Shown here: positions 1 through 9,834 of the stretch, in pieces
Layout of the letters: each line of letters starts with the position of its first letter
Numbering within the stretch: the first letter of the stretch is position 1
Assembly (NCBI RefSeq): GCF_005886345.1
Contig: NZ_PNEC01000016.1
Coordinates: 1-64,000, forward strand
Length of the DNA: 64,000 nt
Direction: 5' to 3'
Source: Pseudoalteromonas phenolica
GTDB taxonomy: Bacteria > Pseudomonadota > Gammaproteobacteria > Enterobacterales > Alteromonadaceae
Notes under the pieces: model-generated
Database searches by the model: none
What the model saw: the letters and a program-made list of their open reading frames with translations, nothing else
What the model was told of the DNA's origin: nothing
Made by a program: the position numbers and the translations under genes

Positions 1-16
1 CGATCATGACCCACCA
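1..16 (+). tRNA. 3' end of a tRNA cut by the window start
   Basis: The first 16 bases end in the same acceptor half (ATGACCC) and CCA tail as the two complete tRNA-Lys genes that follow. The bases just before the acceptor differ slightly from those genes. It is probably the upstream member of a tRNA tandem. Its anticodon lies outside the window, so its identity cannot be read. Confidence 0.6.
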
Positions 17-45
17 CCTACTTTAAATACTGATATCCTTTGAGC

Positions 46-121
46 GGGTCATTAGCTCAGTTGGTAGAGCAGTGGACTTTTAATCCATTGGTCGATGGTT
101 CAAGTCCATCATGACCCACCA
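46..121 (+). tRNA. tRNA-Lys (anticodon TTT)
   Basis: A 76-base cloverleaf with acceptor stem GGGTCAT/ATGACCC, D-arm AGCTCAGTTGGTAGAGC, anticodon loop CTTTTAA (anticodon TTT, reading AAA/AAG), T-arm around GGTTCAAGTCC and an encoded CCA end. It is identical to the copy at 149-224. The spacing of 27 bases suggests one tRNA transcript that also includes the partial tRNA at the window start. Confidence 0.97.
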
Positions 122-148
122 TCTCAAAATTCTAATTCCTATCTGTAT

Positions 149-224
149 GGGTCATTAGCTCAGTTGGTAGAGCAGTGGACTTTTAATCCATTGGTCGATG
201 GTTCAAGTCCATCATGACCCACCA
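149..224 (+). tRNA. tRNA-Lys (anticodon TTT), second copy
   Basis: A 76-base gene identical to the copy at 46-121, including the TTT anticodon and the encoded CCA. The flanking spacers differ, so this is a tandem gene duplication of the tRNA only. Confidence 0.97.
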
Positions 225-250
225 TACATCTTCATGTTCATTAAATATTA

Positions 251-287
251 ATAATCCTGCACTAATCGCGTCACAGACTAGGATTAT
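251..287 (+). other. Inverted repeat between tRNA-Lys and nadA
   Basis: ATAATCCT at 251-258 and AGGATTAT at 280-287 form an 8-bp inverted repeat with a 21-base gap. There is no T-run after it, so it is not a clear terminator. It lies just upstream of the TATAAT at 302 and could be an operator for nadA. Confidence 0.3.
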
Positions 288-301
288 CCACTGCAATTTC
301 G

Positions 302-307
302 TATAAT
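302..307 (+). promoter_or_regulatory. Possible -10 box of the nadA promoter
   Basis: A perfect TATAAT hexamer lies 37 bases before the nadA start codon. No good -35 box is visible 16-18 bases upstream, so the promoter may need an activator or the match may be chance. Confidence 0.35.
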
Positions 308-344
308 TCGCGTCAATTTTGCAAAGTGCACTAATGGTCGAGAA

Positions 345-1388
345 ATGAGTTTAGCAGAACAAATTATGCCAGAGGATTACATCTTTCCTCCAAAGCCGGC
401 GCCACTTAACGACGCCGAGAAAGCTGAATATAAAGCACGTATTAAACAACTTCTAATAGATAAAAATGCTGTATTAGTTGCGCATTATTATACTGATCCT
501 GAGATCCAAGCATTAGCTGAAGAAACAGGCGGCTGTGTTGCTGATTCTTTAGAGATGGCACGTTTTGGTGCAAATCAAGAAGATAAAGACATCATCATCG
601 TAGCGGGTGTTCGCTTTATGGGCGAAACGGCCAAGATCTTAACGCCGAACAAAACCGTTGTTATGCCAACTCTTGCAGCAACCTGCTCACTCGATGTGGG
701 TTGTCCAATTGATGAGTTCTCAAAATTTTGTGATCAACACCCAGATCGCAAAGTCGTGGTTTATGCGAATACATCAACAGCTGTAAAAGCACGTGCAGAT
801 TGGATCGTAACATCTTCTTGTGCTTTAGAAATTGTTGAACATCTGGACTCTGAAGGTGAAAAAATCATTTGGGGTCCTGATAAGCATCTAGGCTCTTACA
901 TTCAGAAGAAAACTGGCGCTGATATGATCATGTGGAATGGTGCATGTATCGTTCACGATGAGTTCAAGACTAAAGCGTTAAAAGATATGAAGGCACTTCA
1001 TCCAGATGCAGCTGTGTTAGTTCACCCTGAATCACCTGCAGAAATAGTAGATCTTGCTGATGCAGTAGGTTCAACAAGCCAGCTAATTAAAGCAGCACAA
1101 GAGATGGATAATCAAAAGTTCATCGTTGCTACTGACCGCGGTATTTTCTACAAAATGCAGCAGTTATGTCCTGAGAAAGAGTTCTTTGAGGCGCCAACAG
1201 CCGGTGAAGGTGCAACGTGTAAAAGCTGTGCTCACTGTCCTTGGATGGCGATGAACGGCCTTAAAGCAATCGAAGAAGCACTTGTTAGCCCAGAAGGTAA
1301 AGAAGTATTTGTTGATATGGACTTACGTGAAGGAGCGCTACGCTCACTAAATCGTATGTTAGATTTCTCTTCTAACTTGAAGAAGTAA
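345..1388 (+). CDS. nadA: Quinolinate synthase NadA
   Basis: NadA condenses iminoaspartate with dihydroxyacetone phosphate to give quinolinate in de novo NAD synthesis. It is a cytosolic [4Fe-4S] enzyme. The 347-residue product has the normal length for the family. The cysteine-bearing motifs expected for the cluster are present: [16 protein letters not shown] and [10 protein letters not shown]. The family segments HYYTDPEIQ and MGETAKIL are also there. The ATG is preceded by GAGAA, a weak ribosome site. The gene stands alone between tRNA genes; the partner nadB is not in the window. Confidence 0.97.
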   Translation: MSLAEQIMPEDYIFPPKPAPLNDAEKAEYKARIKQLLIDKNAVLVAHYYTDPEIQALAEETGGCVADSLEMARFGANQEDKDIIIVAGVRFMGETAKILTPNKTVVMPTLAATCSLDVGCPIDEFSKFCDQHPDRKVVVYANTSTAVKARADWIVTSSCALEIVEHLDSEGEKIIWGPDKHLGSYIQKKTGADMIMWNGACIVHDEFKTKALKDMKALHPDAAVLVHPESPAEIVDLADAVGSTSQLIKAAQEMDNQKFIVATDRGIFYKMQQLCPEKEFFEAPTAGEGATCKSCAHCPWMAMNGLKAIEEALVSPEGKEVFVDMDLREGALRSLNRMLDFSSNLKK

Positions 1389-1393
1389 TCAAA

Positions 1394-1434
1394 TTTGCCG
1401 ATATGTTAAGCAGTTAGATTAGCATATTGGCAAA
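1394..1434 (+). other. Hairpin downstream of nadA
   Basis: TTTGCCGATATG (1394-1405) can pair along its full length, with one G-U, with CATATTGGCAAA (1423-1434). The hairpin is strong but is followed by AAAA rather than a T-run, so it is not a standard intrinsic terminator on this strand. It may protect the nadA 3' end. Confidence 0.4.
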
Positions 1435-1489
1435 AAAGCTTGCTTAAGTGTGGTGCTTTACTTAGTATAGCTTCGCGCTAAGGCGCAGT

Positions 1490-1581
<92 letters not shown>

Positions 1582-1774
1582 TCTTTCTATTTAAGTTCTG
1601 TTTTATTCCCTTACATTGGTACAATGTGTTAAATTCTTTATTCCTATCTTAATGGCTTTCGATTAGAATAACTTCAATCCTTTAAATTAACTTAAATGTC
1701 GTTGAGCGAATACTTGCTAACTAATTGACATATTTAGGTTGTTTCGTACTAGTCGATGATCGATTGGAAGTATT

Positions 1775-2806
1775 ATGCAAGAAGAGCTACTTAACTCAGT
1801 CATAAAAATAACCAAAACTAGAGATGTTGATTCTCTCGAATATAGTTTGATTTCTACTATTCAAGAGTTTATTGGATGTGAAGAAGTTGGTATTTATAAA
1901 GATCTGCAGGTTCAGGGGAAGTTGGTAATTGAACGCAGTTTATGTTTAAAAGTACTACCTCATGATGACTTTCTTTGGGAAGACAGAGACGTAGTTCAAG
2001 AGCCGCCATCAGAGCTGGTTTCTTGTTTACAATCTGCATGTATCATCACTGTTCAATCTGCGGATGGTACAGAGCGACGCTGGTTGCCTATTACGTTGCA
2101 AGAGAAACCAATTGGCGCACTTGCAATTGTGAGTAAGGGGTTAAGCAGCTCAGATCAGGTCTTATTGAATGCTTTTTGCCGTATTTTTGAAAATTATTTA
2201 AGTATCTTGCACGAAAATGAACGAGATAAGTTAACTGGCCTTCTCAACCGACAAACGTTTGAAAAGAAGCTAAAGCAGCTGTTAGAAAAACAATTAATAG
2301 ACCATCACAAGACAAGCTTTCCAAATGAAAATCGAAAACGAATTTTTGGGGCGACTTCATGGCTTGCCATGGTAGATATTGACCATTTCAAAAAAGTTAA
2401 TGACAACTATGGCCATGTCTGTGGTGATGAAGTTTTATTATTGCTAGCGCAAAAAATGCGTCAATACTTTCGCTCCAGTGATTTGATATTTCGTTTCGGT
2501 GGTGAAGAGTTTGTTTTAGTCTTTGAGCCATGTGACTTTGATGCAATGAAAGCTAAAATTGATCAGTTTATGGAGCTAATCAGACAAACTCATTTCCCAT
2601 TTGTTAAAACCATGACGGTGAGTATAGGTATGTCTAGGATCAGCCCTTATGACTTTCCTATAACGGTTTTAGAACAAGCTGATAAAGCGCTTTATTACGC
2701 AAAAGAAAATGGCCGAGATAAGTTGTGTTTCTTTGAGCAACTAATAGACGATCAACTGATTGATGAAAAAAATAGTGATGAAAGTAACGATATAGACTTA
2801 TTTTAA
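1775..2806 (+). CDS. Diguanylate cyclase with N-terminal GAF-like domain
   Basis: The C-terminal half (about residues 150-330) is a GGDEF domain that would make cyclic di-GMP from two GTP. The active-site motif is GGEEF at residues 242-246, a functional variant. RSSD at 233-236, five residues before it, is an intact RxxD product-inhibition site. The DKLTGLLNR segment that opens the domain is present. The N-terminal 140 residues have the length and pattern of a GAF sensor domain, with no transmembrane segment, so the protein should be cytosolic. No EAL domain is present. The gene is monocistronic, ended by a hairpin at 2836. The input ligand is unknown. Confidence 0.9.
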   Translation: MQEELLNSVIKITKTRDVDSLEYSLISTIQEFIGCEEVGIYKDLQVQGKLVIERSLCLKVLPHDDFLWEDRDVVQEPPSELVSCLQSACIITVQSADGTERRWLPITLQEKPIGALAIVSKGLSSSDQVLLNAFCRIFENYLSILHENERDKLTGLLNRQTFEKKLKQLLEKQLIDHHKTSFPNENRKRIFGATSWLAMVDIDHFKKVNDNYGHVCGDEVLLLLAQKMRQYFRSSDLIFRFGGEEFVLVFEPCDFDAMKAKIDQFMELIRQTHFPFVKTMTVSIGMSRISPYDFPITVLEQADKALYYAKENGRDKLCFFEQLIDDQLIDEKNSDESNDIDLF

Positions 2807-2835
2807 AGACTACATTCGCATCAGTTTTTTAATGA

Positions 2836-2869
2836 TTAAACCCCATAACTTGTTATGGGGTTTAATTTT
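2836..2869 (+). terminator. Terminator after the GGDEF gene
   Basis: TTAAACCCCATAAC and GTTATGGGGTTTAA are perfect complements around a very small loop. They are followed by TTTTA, as in an intrinsic terminator. Confidence 0.75.
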
Positions 2870-2993
2870 ATCTAGATAAATATTGTTTACTAGATCCCTG
2901 TCACTATATTGTTTTTCATAAATAAATTACACTCAGCCCTGTGTTATATTTACCTTGTATTCAACATGCACTGGAACGCAGAGGCTTGTCATC

Positions 2994-5900
2994 ATGTTAC
3001 ATATCATTCAGTCAAATCGCATGGAGGCGTTGCAAGCGCAACTCCATAAAGTATTAGACACCGCGCCTTTAGACAGTATTTTTAGTAAAGAAATTATTCT
3101 TGTTCAGTCACCTGGTATGTCGCAATGGTTAAAGCTGGGGGTGAGCCAACATTCAGGTTTGGCTGCGCAACTCGATTTTCCATTGCCTTCAAGTTTTATT
3201 TGGCAGCTATATCAGACCTTTCTACCGCAAGTACCAAAAGAGTCGCCTTTTAACAAAGCGAACTTAACTTGGAAGCTGATGACCTTGTTGCCTGAGCAAC
3301 TCGGATTATCTGTGTATGAGCCTCTTAAACTTTATTTAGAAGATGATGAAGCTGGCAAAAAGCGTTTTGCTTTGTGTGAAAAAATTGCCGACGTGTTTGA
3401 CCAATATTTAATGTATCGTCCTGAATGGTTAGACACTTGGGAGTCGGGCATGGACGAGTTGCCAGACGTGGATGTTTCTATTGCGCCTTGGCAGCCTGAC
3501 TTATGGCGAAAGCTTGTTTTATTAACTGAAGACTTAGGACAAAGTCCTTATCACCGAGCCAACATGCATGGCATGTTAATCGAAGCATTAGCTGGAGCCT
3601 CTTCAGAGCAGTTACCCCAGAGAATAAGCTTATTTGGTCTGTCAGCCATTCCAAGTAGCCAGCTTGAGATTTTCCAAGCGCTAGCTCAGAAAACCAATGT
3701 GTTGCTATTCTTGTTCAATCCGAGTGAACACTATTGGGGCGATGTGGTTGATGAAAAAACACAGGCTAAAATAGCCGCTAAATTTGTAAAATATCCAGAG
3801 CTCGAAGCGCAATCAGGGGAATACTTCCAAATCGGTAATCCTCTTCTATCGGCATGGGGTAAGTTAGGCCGTGATTACTTCGAACAGCTGCTGCAACTTG
3901 ACGCCTCATGGATAGACGGTTTTGTCGAAGACTTTAGCGATAACGTATTGGGCAAAGTACAAAAAGAAATTTTCGATTTATCGTTTAAAGGCGAAACCCT
4001 AGTCGAAAACACACAGTGGTTTATAAACCAAGAGGGTCAATTATCCATCGAAGAAGATGATAACTCTATTGTGTTTCAAGGCTGCCATACGCCACTTCGT
4101 GAAATTGAACGTTTACACGACCATATATTAGCTTTGATGCACGAAGATCCAAGCCTTACGCCGAAAGACTTTATTGTTATGATGCCAGATGTAGCTAAAT
4201 ACAGTCCTTATATTGAGGCAGTATTTGGCGGGGCAACTGCAGAGCGCTATATACCTTACTCTTTGGCTGACTTGGCCATTGATCAAGAAAAGCCGGTGAT
4301 CAATTCATTTTTGTCTCTGGTTGATTTACCTTTTAGCCGCTTTGGCGTATCAGATATCTTAGATTTATTTGCTGTTGAGCCAATTGCGAAACAATATCAG
4401 TGTAGTGAAGATGAATTTGAGCAGTTCAGATTTTGGCTTGAAGAAGTAGGGGTACGCTGGGGTATTAACGCAGAGCATAAGGCCGAGCATGAACTGCCAA
4501 AAATGCAGCTTAACACCTGGCAACAGGGCTTAAATCGTTTATTGCTTGGCATTGCTATGAGCGATGAGTCTTTAGAATTTGAAGGCATTTTCCCAAGCGA
4601 TCAAGTTGAGGGCATGGCCACTGAGTCGCTCAGTAAACTGATTCACTTTATTGATGATTTAATAAGTCACAAAAACACCTTGAGTGAACATAACCCACTT
4701 GATATCAAAGCCGTACAGCTCAAATCACTGATAAAGACTTTTTATCACCCAGATTCAGATCAAAGCTGGGATCTGCAAGTGCTCAATAAAGTAATTGAAA
4801 CTTTACAGACCCACTTTGACAATAAAGATATGCTTGAAGCGGTAAGCCCCGAAATCATCAGTTATTGGGTCAAACAAGGGGTCGCACAGAAAGGGGTCGG
4901 GCAACGTTTTCTTGTGGGCGCTGTTAACTTCTGTACACTAATGCCAATGCGTGCTGTGCCGTTCAAAGTCGTTTGTCTACTTGGCTTGAACGACGGTGAC
5001 TATCCGCGAAGTGTTCAGCCGATAGGCTTTGACCTTGTATCGCAAAGTCAGCGTAAAAAAGGTGACCGTTCACGTAAACTCGATGACAGGTATCTATTTT
5101 TAGAAGCATTATTGAGTGCGCGAAAACAACTCTTACTCAGTTACGTGGGGCGCTCATGCTACAACAACGAGCCGCAAGTTCCGTCAATTTTGGTCAGCGA
5201 ACTTATTGACTACATTGACCGTTGTTTTTATATCGAAGGCAAAGCGTGTAAACCTTCTACGCACCTATTAAACCAAGCCACACTGCAGCCATTCTCTACG
5301 TTAAATTATATTGAGAGCGATCAACAAAGCTTTAATCCCACTTGGTTGATTACAAAGGCTACTAAAGAGCCTTCGAGCAATGGAAACAACACGAGTTTTA
5401 ACGAAGGCCTGCCAAGCCTGTTTGATACAACAGATCATGAAGTAGATATCAATCAGTTAATCCGAGCCGTTTTAAATCCACAAGCAGCGTTTTATCAACA
5501 ACGTGTGGGTGTGCGTTTATATAATGCAGAAGAAGTGATTGACGACGATGAGCCATTTGCACTCGATGCTTTGTCTCGCTATCAATATCTAGATGAATTA
5601 CTAACAGACTCTCTGAATGATTCAGAAAAAGCGCCTGAGCAACTTTTACAACGAGGCGACTTGCCACAAGCCGAAGTGGGTAAAGTGCAACTTGGTCAAT
5701 TACAGCAAAGGATCACACCCCTAGCTGAGCGTATAAAAACAACACTCACCTCACCTTCAGAGCCAGTTGAAATTGATATCGACTGCGGTGCAATAAAACT
5801 ACAAGGATGGCTCGATAATCTCTTTACGTCGCAACAAATCTTTTATCGCCCAGCAAGTATTAAAGCGAAAGATAAACTAAGAGCGTTTATTTACCACTGT

Positions 5901-6278
5901 GCAGCGAATTGTATGGGGCAATCGGTCACGACTTCTGTTTATGGTTTAGACGAGCAAGTTAGCCTTGCGTCGTTAGAGGCAGAAGAGGCAAAAACCGAGC
6001 TACAGAAATGGGTCAATTTTTACATTTCGCTTATGAGCAGTCCGCAACCTTTCTTTGTTGCATCTAGTTATGAATATGCGCTCACTGAAGACATCAATAA
6101 AGCGGCCAATAAATTTAACGGTGGCCAATATATCGGCATGGGCGACAGCGAAAACCCTTACGTGGCGCTCGATTTTAAAAATCTATTTGATTTTGAAGCT
6201 GAATTTGTCAGCTTAAGTAAATCGTTATTTGGCAAACTGATTGACCTTGCGAAGGAAGAAAAATATGCAAATGCTTGA
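2994..6278 (+). CDS. recC: Exonuclease V subunit RecC
   Basis: RecC is the scaffold and Chi-recognition subunit of RecBCD, which resects double-strand breaks. The 1094-residue product is close to E. coli RecC in length. Its N-terminus MLHIIQSNRMEAL matches the family start, which is why I place the start at 2994 and not 39 bases upstream. The inactive helicase fold is suggested by segments such as VQSPGMSQWLKL and LLGLNDGDYPRSV. The last 14 bases overlap recB, so the two are translationally coupled. The ptrA gene that lies between recC and recB in E. coli is absent here. Confidence 0.95.
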   Translation: MLHIIQSNRMEALQAQLHKVLDTAPLDSIFSKEIILVQSPGMSQWLKLGVSQHSGLAAQLDFPLPSSFIWQLYQTFLPQVPKESPFNKANLTWKLMTLLPEQLGLSVYEPLKLYLEDDEAGKKRFALCEKIADVFDQYLMYRPEWLDTWESGMDELPDVDVSIAPWQPDLWRKLVLLTEDLGQSPYHRANMHGMLIEALAGASSEQLPQRISLFGLSAIPSSQLEIFQALAQKTNVLLFLFNPSEHYWGDVVDEKTQAKIAAKFVKYPELEAQSGEYFQIGNPLLSAWGKLGRDYFEQLLQLDASWIDGFVEDFSDNVLGKVQKEIFDLSFKGETLVENTQWFINQEGQLSIEEDDNSIVFQGCHTPLREIERLHDHILALMHEDPSLTPKDFIVMMPDVAKYSPYIEAVFGGATAERYIPYSLADLAIDQEKPVINSFLSLVDLPFSRFGVSDILDLFAVEPIAKQYQCSEDEFEQFRFWLEEVGVRWGINAEHKAEHELPKMQLNTWQQGLNRLLLGIAMSDESLEFEGIFPSDQVEGMATESLSKLIHFIDDLISHKNTLSEHNPLDIKAVQLKSLIKTFYHPDSDQSWDLQVLNKVIETLQTHFDNKDMLEAVSPEIISYWVKQGVAQKGVGQRFLVGAVNFCTLMPMRAVPFKVVCLLGLNDGDYPRSVQPIGFDLVSQSQRKKGDRSRKLDDRYLFLEALLSARKQLLLSYVGRSCYNNEPQVPSILVSELIDYIDRCFYIEGKACKPSTHLLNQATLQPFSTLNYIESDQQSFNPTWLITKATKEPSSNGNNTSFNEGLPSLFDTTDHEVDINQLIRAVLNPQAAFYQQRVGVRLYNAEEVIDDDEPFALDALSRYQYLDELLTDSLNDSEKAPEQLLQRGDLPQAEVGKVQLGQLQQRITPLAERIKTTLTSPSEPVEIDIDCGAIKLQGWLDNLFTSQQIFYRPASIKAKDKLRAFIYHCAANCMGQSVTTSVYGLDEQVSLASLEAEEAKTELQKWVNFYISLMSSPQPFFVASSYEYALTEDINKAANKFNGGQYIGMGDSENPYVALDFKNLFDFEAEFVSLSKSLFGKLIDLAKEEKYANA

Positions 6279-9200
6279 TCCAACAGTTATGCCTTTGGTT
6301 GGGCAAAACTTAATTGAAGCCAGTGCGGGGACGGGTAAAACTTATACCATTACAGGTTTGTATTTACGTTGTTTACTGGGTTTGACCGTACCTGAGCAAG
6401 AAAGCATGCCATTAAACGTTGAGCAAATCTTAGTGGTGACCTTCACAGATGCGGCAACCGCTGAGATCAGAGACCGAGTAAGAAAACGCATTGTCGAAGC
6501 GCGCGATGTGTTACTCGGCAAAGAATCAAAAGACGACCTCATTCTTCGAGTGTTAAAAGACGTCAAAGACAAAAAACAGGCTTTTACGTTACTCGATGCT
6601 GCGGCCAAATCAATGGATGAAGCCGCGATTTACACCATTCATGGTTTCTGCCAAAAAATGCTGAAACAGCATGCTTTTGAATCGAACATGGGTTTTAACC
6701 AAACGTTTGTACTCGACAGTGCAGATTTAATCGACCAAGCAGTAAAAGACTATTGGCGCAGTTTTATTTACCCGCTCGATACCGATACCACTCAGACTAT
6801 TTTAGAGCATGTGCCAAACCCGCAATCTCTGAATAGTAAAGTGAGTAAACTGCTGAGTAAGGGTAATATCACTATAACACCAAGTTATGACTTAGATGAT
6901 GTGCTGGCCACTAAAGCGCAATACCAGCAACAAGCACAAACATTTAAAAGTGCGCTGTTAGCAAGCGACTTCTTTACTGCATTGGATAGTTCGGGCCTTG
7001 CGAAAAACAAAGCGCCTGGGCGAGTAGCGAATATTGCGGCTTTAATTGAATACTGCCAATCGGATAATTGGTATTTTGAATTTGGCTCTGCAAAGCATTC
7101 ATTCAACTTGTGGAGTGAAGAAACGCTGTCAGACAGCCAGTATTACAAGAAAGGGCAAGCGCCGATGTCGCATCCCTTGCTTAAATCGTTTACTGAAATG
7201 TTTGCACTGCACCAAAAGTTACAAGAAGGGTTACCGCTGGGCATAGTGCAACAAGCGTCGAAGCAAGTTGCATCCTTATTAGAAAAACAAAAACGAAAGC
7301 AGGGTGTTTTAACGCCTGATGATTTGCTTACTCAGTTGCATGCTGCACTCACTGCTGAACAAGGCGAGCTATTAGCTGAGAAAATTGCCACGCTTTTCCC
7401 AATGGCGATGATCGATGAATTCCAAGATACGGATCCCATTCAATACGGTATTTTTCAATCGATTTACGGCACGCGCGAAACGACTACTTTGACCATGATC
7501 GGCGATCCAAAGCAGGCGATTTATGGGTTTAGGGGCGCAGATATTTTCACCTATATCCATGCCAAAAAGCAGGTGCAAGACTCACATCAATATACCCTTG
7601 CAACTAACTTCCGCTCTGCAAAAGGCGTGGTCGATGCGGTTAACAGTATTTTCAAACAAAATGAAAATAGCTTTATCTATAACAAAGACATTCCGTTTGA
7701 AGCCGTGGCTGCAAATGGCAAAAAGCCCGGCGAAGGCTTTGAGCTAAGCAATGAGCCTGCAGCACCATTGTGTTTTAGCGTTTTAAAAGATGCCTCTGAG
7801 GTCACCAGTAAAGGCGTGGCGCATCCAGCACTGGCCGAGCTTTATGCCAGTAAAACCGCAATGCTTTTGAATCAAGCACAGCAGGGGGCAGCCACAATTG
7901 CGGGATTACCTGTGGCGGCAGGAGATATTTGTTTTTTGGTACGAGACAGAAATGAAGCGGCTTTGATAAAACATGCTTTAACCAATAAAGGCATAGACAG
8001 TGTGTATCTTGCCAGAGAAAGTGTCTTCCAGCAGCCAGTTAGCCAAGCCTTGATGCAATTTTTGATGGTGCTTCATGGTCCATACGACGAAGCTCTATTA
8101 AGAGGAGTTTTGGCCAGTGATTTATTTGGTTTGAATTACCAGCAAATTTTTGCATTGCAGAACGAATCAGACAACCTTAAAGCAGCTCAAAATCATGTAA
8201 CACATAAAACCTGGCAGGAGTATTTATTACAGTTTTCTAAGCTAAAAGCTTTGTGGTACAAAAAGGGCGTGATGGCCATGCTTGAGCAATTGTTGGTTGA
8301 GAATGACCTCCCTTTGCTTTGGCAACAAAAAGGCCATCACGTAGAGCGTTGGTTAACGGACTACCGTCACCTTGCAGAGCTCTTGCAGCATAAGCAAATT
8401 GAACTAGAAGGCACACAGCGGGTTTTACGTTGGTATGAAAAGCAGTATACCGAGTCGTTAAGCGATACTGCACAGGTACGCTTAGAAAGCGATGAGAACC
8501 TAGTTAAAATCATCACCATGCACGCTTCAAAAGGATTGGAATATCCAATAGTGTATCTACCATTTGCCAGCGGCTATCGTGAAGCGAGCGAAGCGATTTA
8601 CCATAAAGACGACACACTGATGTATGACTTATCTAAATCCGATGGCGCAATGCAACAGGCTGAAAAAGAGCGTTTAGCTGAAGATATTCGTCTTTTGTAT
8701 GTAGCCCTTACACGCGCTGTGCATCACTGCGATGTGGGTATGTATAACCTAGCAGAAGGGCGCAGCAAAAAGCCAGGTATTACTCGCACAGCCCTAGGTT
8801 ATGTGCTTTTTGCTCCAGATATTATGACCTTTGCAGAACAGTGGCACGCGCGACTTGATGCACTTTGTACAAGTGATGCGAATTTACAGGTCGCTTATTT
8901 TGATATTAATGCTTTGCCAAGCGAAAGTTACACACCAGCTCAACAAGCGCAGACGATTGATTGTGCTGTAAAAGCGGTGTCAGCGAATATAGAACGAGAT
9001 TGGCGAGCAACCAGCTTTAGCCAGTTAACCTATCATCAAGATCACGATGACAGACCATTAGGGGCAATAGATGAAAACCACTTGCTTGACCTGCCATTGG
9101 CAGAAAGCCAAGAAACACTAGATGCCTACACCTTTCCAAAAGGTGCAAAAGCGGGTAGCTGTTTACACGAAATTTTTGAGTTAATTGATTTTAGCGAGCC

Positions 9201-9834
9201 TGAAACGCCGCAAGTACCGAACCTGACACTAGAAGAAGCAGTAAAACAGACGCTGGATAAATTTGGTTTTGAAGAAAAGTGGCAAGCACCGGTCAAACAA
9301 TGGGTATCAGCGTGTCTGGCATGCAAACTTAATAATAATTTAGCGCTAAAAGACATAACGCCTGCACAGCGTTTAGTGGAGATGGAGTTTAATTTACCTC
9401 TCGCACCATTAGACCAAGTGACGCTGAATAATATTGTCACAAACATCACCCAGCATCCGAGTAACCTTAAATTTGATAATGTCAAAGGGCTACTCAAAGG
9501 CTTTATAGATTTAATCTTCGAGCATCAGGGCAAGTATTATATTCTTGATTACAAATCCAACTATTTAGGCGATGCACCGAGCGACTATGCCAGCGATAAC
9601 CTAGTGCAAGCTATGAACGCGCATCAATATCATCTGCAATATATGATTTATACCGTGGCACTTCATCGCTTACTTAAAGCACGCTTACCTAACTATGAGC
9701 CAGAACAACATTTAGGTGGCGTCTATTATGTTTTCTTACGCGCCATGGGCGACGGAGAAGGGGTGTTCTTTAAACAACTATCACTCAGTGAACTCGAACA
9801 GTTAGATGCCTTATTTTTACAAGGAGCAGCATAA
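6265..9834 (+). CDS. recB: Exonuclease V subunit RecB (helicase-nuclease)
   Basis: RecB is the 3'-5' helicase and the nuclease of RecBCD. The 1189-residue product is near the usual length. Visible motifs are Walker A ASAGTGKT (residues 19-26), the UvrD-type Walker B DEFQDTDPIQ, GDPKQAIYGFRGAD, the motif around TMHASKGLEYPIV and RLLYVALTRAV. The C-terminal RecB nuclease segment carries GFIDLIFEHQGKYYILDYKS with the catalytic D and DYK. I chose the ATG at 6265, which follows GGAAGAA; it overlaps recC by 14 bases. Its TAA stop shares a base with the recD ATG. Confidence 0.96.
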   Translation: MQMLDPTVMPLVGQNLIEASAGTGKTYTITGLYLRCLLGLTVPEQESMPLNVEQILVVTFTDAATAEIRDRVRKRIVEARDVLLGKESKDDLILRVLKDVKDKKQAFTLLDAAAKSMDEAAIYTIHGFCQKMLKQHAFESNMGFNQTFVLDSADLIDQAVKDYWRSFIYPLDTDTTQTILEHVPNPQSLNSKVSKLLSKGNITITPSYDLDDVLATKAQYQQQAQTFKSALLASDFFTALDSSGLAKNKAPGRVANIAALIEYCQSDNWYFEFGSAKHSFNLWSEETLSDSQYYKKGQAPMSHPLLKSFTEMFALHQKLQEGLPLGIVQQASKQVASLLEKQKRKQGVLTPDDLLTQLHAALTAEQGELLAEKIATLFPMAMIDEFQDTDPIQYGIFQSIYGTRETTTLTMIGDPKQAIYGFRGADIFTYIHAKKQVQDSHQYTLATNFRSAKGVVDAVNSIFKQNENSFIYNKDIPFEAVAANGKKPGEGFELSNEPAAPLCFSVLKDASEVTSKGVAHPALAELYASKTAMLLNQAQQGAATIAGLPVAAGDICFLVRDRNEAALIKHALTNKGIDSVYLARESVFQQPVSQALMQFLMVLHGPYDEALLRGVLASDLFGLNYQQIFALQNESDNLKAAQNHVTHKTWQEYLLQFSKLKALWYKKGVMAMLEQLLVENDLPLLWQQKGHHVERWLTDYRHLAELLQHKQIELEGTQRVLRWYEKQYTESLSDTAQVRLESDENLVKIITMHASKGLEYPIVYLPFASGYREASEAIYHKDDTLMYDLSKSDGAMQQAEKERLAEDIRLLYVALTRAVHHCDVGMYNLAEGRSKKPGITRTALGYVLFAPDIMTFAEQWHARLDALCTSDANLQVAYFDINALPSESYTPAQQAQTIDCAVKAVSANIERDWRATSFSQLTYHQDHDDRPLGAIDENHLLDLPLAESQETLDAYTFPKGAKAGSCLHEIFELIDFSEPETPQVPNLTLEEAVKQTLDKFGFEEKWQAPVKQWVSACLACKLNNNLALKDITPAQRLVEMEFNLPLAPLDQVTLNNIVTNITQHPSNLKFDNVKGLLKGFIDLIFEHQGKYYILDYKSNYLGDAPSDYASDNLVQAMNAHQYHLQYMIYTVALHRLLKARLPNYEPEQHLGGVYYVFLRAMGDGEGVFFKQLSLSELEQLDALFLQGAA

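Noticed and set aside
2955-2993. An upstream start for RecC adding 13 residues
   Set aside because: The added residues do not fit the family, and MLHIIQSNR at 2994 is the conserved N-terminus with GAGG upstream.
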